Assembly: GCA_002692605.1 (NCBI GenBank)
Contig: NZLE01000062.1
Coordinates: 1-15,343 of the forward strand
Direction of reading: 5' to 3'
Length of the DNA: 15,343 bases
Origin: Opitutia bacterium
GTDB lineage: Bacteria > Verrucomicrobiota > Verrucomicrobiia > Opitutales > Seribacteraceae
Of the stretch, positions 13,363 through 15,343 are shown piece by piece. The notes under the pieces were generated by a model. It saw only the letters and a program-made list of their open reading frames with translations, was not told where the DNA came from and searched no databases. Positions within the stretch are counted from its first letter, which is position 1. The number at the start of each line of letters is the position of its first letter. Both the position numbers and the translations under genes were made by a program.

Positions 13363-14487
13363 CTATCCCCCCAAATAAGTCAGAGCCTTGGGGATGGGCA
13401 GGGTGTAAAAGGCATAACGGTCGATTCCTAACGATGAGATCTTGTTGGCAAGGGACTCGCGCAAAGATTCGACGTTGGCAGGACCAACGGACGTATAAAC
13501 CAAGGCCCATTCCTCATTTTGCTGTTGATCGTCGGATCCGTTGTCCGCATCCATCATAACACCAAAATTCGTACTTACGCCAGGGGCTCCGGAATCGATT
13601 ACGCAGTTATAGACATCCTCGTAATAATCTCTCTGAACAATGCAATAAAGACCGACGAGGTTTTCCAAAAAGGTGGTCTTGAGAGATTGAGACTTGCCGG
13701 CATCCGCTGCCGTTCTCCAATCCTTTCCTCCCTTAAGATCATCCAATGCGGATATGATTTGTTCCATATTAGCGCCATGGGCGGATGAAGATACGGTACT
13801 GGAAACGTTGATTAGTCCTGATTGAACGGGGATTGAGTATAGAAACCCTCGACCGGGTTCAGTGATCTTACCCGCCCGTGCCATCACGCCGAAGATATCA
13901 TCTGCTTCAGCCTTGTCCACCACACACCAAACAAACTCCTTTTCCGGACCCTTGGTGATCCGAAGAAGTGGAACCCGATCACGCAATCCACCTCCTTCAC
14001 CAAAAGTGACCGTCGGACCAGGCGCTCCACTTTGCAATGCAGCGGTGGCAATGTCTTCGGCGATGCCTTTTTCGCAAATGCAACAGATTGCCTCCAAATT
14101 GGCGGCAGTGGCATTCGAGTGACTGTGATTGATTTCTGAGGAAATTTCCGTGGGAAATGAAGCGCTGACGTGAGCATCAATGCAGCTGATGCTGAATACG
14201 GCACCCGAACCCACCTTATTTAAGCTTCCCGTTTTGACTGCAACGTCTGTTACATTTTCGATTTTGTCATCGGGCACCAAAGCCTGCAGCAAATGTTGTT
14301 CTGGGGCAGGTGGTGGGAACATCTTTTGAAAGAATCCACCTTCATTCAGTACGGACCCTCTGGCTGAGATTTGGAAAACCCCTTTTGCCCCAGCATTCGT
14401 AATTGCCTCTGAAACTGAAACTACGGATTCTTTCGGAAGAATTAAATTCAACAAAGAAACGCCTTCTGATTTTGTTAAGTCATTCAT
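13363..14487 (-). CDS. Protein of three tandem PII-like (GlnB-superfamily) domains
   Basis: A 374-residue cytoplasmic protein that I read as three PII-like ferredoxin-fold units. Unit 1 (about 11-105) is closest to classical PII: 'LVPDDKIENVTDVAVKTGSL' followed by G-S-G-A-V-F-S-I matches the B-loop and C-terminal strand. Unit 2 (about 130-228) has 'LQSGAPGPTVTFGEGGG', then 'ARAGKITEPGRGFLYSIPV'. Unit 3 (about 275-370) has 'DSGAPGVSTNFG' and a shorter, less conserved second half. Units 2 and 3 share S-G-A-P-G-x4-F-G at the T-loop base; unit 1 has A-G-A-K-G there. Residues 237-272 form an extra helical linker with a G-G-K-D-W-R stretch. PII proteins bind ATP/ADP and 2-oxoglutarate and control transporters or enzymes. 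The gene starts one base after the DUF1538 stop, so coupling is likely and the membrane protein is the probable partner. The PII assignment is good for units 1-2, weaker for unit 3. Confidence 0.8.
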   Translation of the reverse strand: MNDLTKSEGVSLLNLILPKESVVSVSEAITNAGAKGVFQISARGSVLNEGGFFQKMFPPPAPEQHLLQALVPDDKIENVTDVAVKTGSLNKVGSGAVFSISCIDAHVSASFPTEISSEINHSHSNATAANLEAICCICEKGIAEDIATAALQSGAPGPTVTFGEGGGLRDRVPLLRITKGPEKEFVWCVVDKAEADDIFGVMARAGKITEPGRGFLYSIPVQSGLINVSSTVSSSAHGANMEQIISALDDLKGGKDWRTAADAGKSQSLKTTFLENLVGLYCIVQRDYYEDVYNCVIDSGAPGVSTNFGVMMDADNGSDDQQQNEEWALVYTSVGPANVESLRESLANKISSLGIDRYAFYTLPIPKALTYLGG

Positions 14488-14488
14488 C

Positions 14489-15343
14489 TTATGCTGCCTC
14501 CCTTGCGCTCAGGTTATCATCCTCATCCGTTTTAGGTTTTTTTCTCACAATCAAACCCACTGTGAGAACCGTGATTATGGGTCCGATCGAAGCCAAAGCC
14601 AAGACACCAAATCCATCTATCGCACCCGTTTTCGAGCCAATGCCCAATCCCATGGCAAGGACTAAGGGAACCGTTATGGGTCCGGTGGTTACACCGGCAC
14701 TATCCCAGCCAAAATTAACGAAGTCCTCACTCGACAAGAAAGTAATCAGAATCAGAATCGTGTAAGGGGGCACCAGTAAGTACCACAGGTCAAGGTTGAA
14801 GGCAATTTTAGCCACGCCGGTAGCTATGCCAATGGCCACTCCGGTGGCAACCGTCTGCATGAGCAAGCTTTTCTTGAATGCCCCGACGGTGATTTTTTCA
14901 ACCGTTGCTCCGAGGGCGTTAAGGGCAGGCTCCGCCAAGGTAGCCCCATAACCAAGAATGAAACCGAATAAAATGGCTAGGGCTTTCCCGAGATTTGAGG
15001 ATGCGAACATCGGGTCAACGTAACCTTCGGATGCCCATGGTTCGATTGCGGCAAAACTCGATACGACGTTTCCGCCCAATTGTTCTCCCAATGGGGTAAG
15101 ACCCAATGAAATTCCTAAGTTAAAGAGGGTCATACCTACAATAGCGCAAGTAATTCCTACCCATAGTTCATCCATATGCTTGGGTTTTTGCCTAAGACCG
15201 ACAACCAGAACAATTAATAATATTCCACACAAAGGACCGATTGCCCATATGGCTCCCTCGATCGCGCCACGATCCTGATCAGGACCTTCGAGCTTAGCAT
15301 CGGGGTATTTTTTGTCCGGTTTATTGTAAACCAACTCACCGCT
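14489..15343 (-). CDS. DUF1538 integral membrane protein (5' end cut by window)
   Basis: The frame is open to the window edge: codons before the TTG at 15334 continue as S-G-E-L, so 284 C-terminal residues are visible and the start lies outside. About seven hydrophobic segments are present. The conserved motifs 'GMTLFNLGISLGLTPLGEQL', 'GYGATLAEPALNALG', 'TTGPITVPLVLAMGLGIG' and 'FGVLALASIGPI' mark the DUF1538 family, predicted transporters or channels of unknown substrate. Members often carry two DUF1538 repeats; the charged segment at the visible beginning (K-P-D-K-K-Y-P-D) looks like the cytoplasmic link between repeats, so this is probably the second half. The tail is charged and cytoplasmic. 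The triple PII-like gene follows after one base, implying that it regulates this protein. Confidence 0.88.
   Translation of the reverse strand, partial: SGELVYNKPDKKYPDAKLEGPDQDRGAIEGAIWAIGPLCGILLIVLVVGLRQKPKHMDELWVGITCAIVGMTLFNLGISLGLTPLGEQLGGNVVSSFAAIEPWASEGYVDPMFASSNLGKALAILFGFILGYGATLAEPALNALGATVEKITVGAFKKSLLMQTVATGVAIGIATGVAKIAFNLDLWYLLVPPYTILILITFLSSEDFVNFGWDSAGVTTGPITVPLVLAMGLGIGSKTGAIDGFGVLALASIGPIITVLTVGLIVRKKPKTDEDDNLSAREAA

Overview
This window looks like chromosomal core DNA from a Gram-negative bacterium of moderate GC. It is most plausibly a Verrucomicrobiota member (Opitutae/Puniceicoccales-like), but that placement is an inference from gene content, weak Shine-Dalgarno use and protein style, not something proven here. 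There are no rRNA, tRNA, CRISPR, IS or phage genes. Coding density is high, and all the main genes are intact except the one cut by the right edge.

Layout. (a) 1-1963: a small glutaredoxin-like protein, preceded by a doubtful 38-codon ORF with a strong ribosome-binding site, then an AraC-family regulator with a PAS-like domain at its C-terminus. (b) 2009-4918: a large exported protein combining a TolB-like beta-propeller, a PA domain, an M28 zinc peptidase with all its metal ligands, and a PDZ domain. It overlaps the next, convergent gene by 20 bp. (c) 4899-8368, minus strand: ftsK (DNA translocase) followed by a RodZ-like HTH/membrane protein. This pair links chromosome segregation with cell shape. 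(d) 8436-9398: a type I mannose-6-phosphate isomerase, divergent from ftsK across a 67-80 bp region that holds a perfect 7-bp inverted repeat. (e) 9473-13300, plus strand: grpE, dnaJ, rfaE2-type nucleotidyltransferase, purN and prmA, with gaps of 2-41 bp. This is probably one transcript covering chaperone, LPS-heptose, purine and ribosomal-protein methylation functions. A weak hairpin plus T8 tract separates it from manA. (f) 13363-15343, minus strand: a DUF1538 membrane protein (cut by the window edge) followed after 1 bp by a 374-residue protein that reads as three tandem PII-like domains.

The most interesting system is (f). PII signalling proteins are normally homotrimers of ~112-residue chains. 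Here three diverged PII-like units sit in one polypeptide, directly behind a predicted membrane transporter-like protein. This suggests a covalent pseudo-trimer that gates the DUF1538 protein. The AraC-PAS fusion and the propeller-M28-PDZ protease are secondary points of interest.
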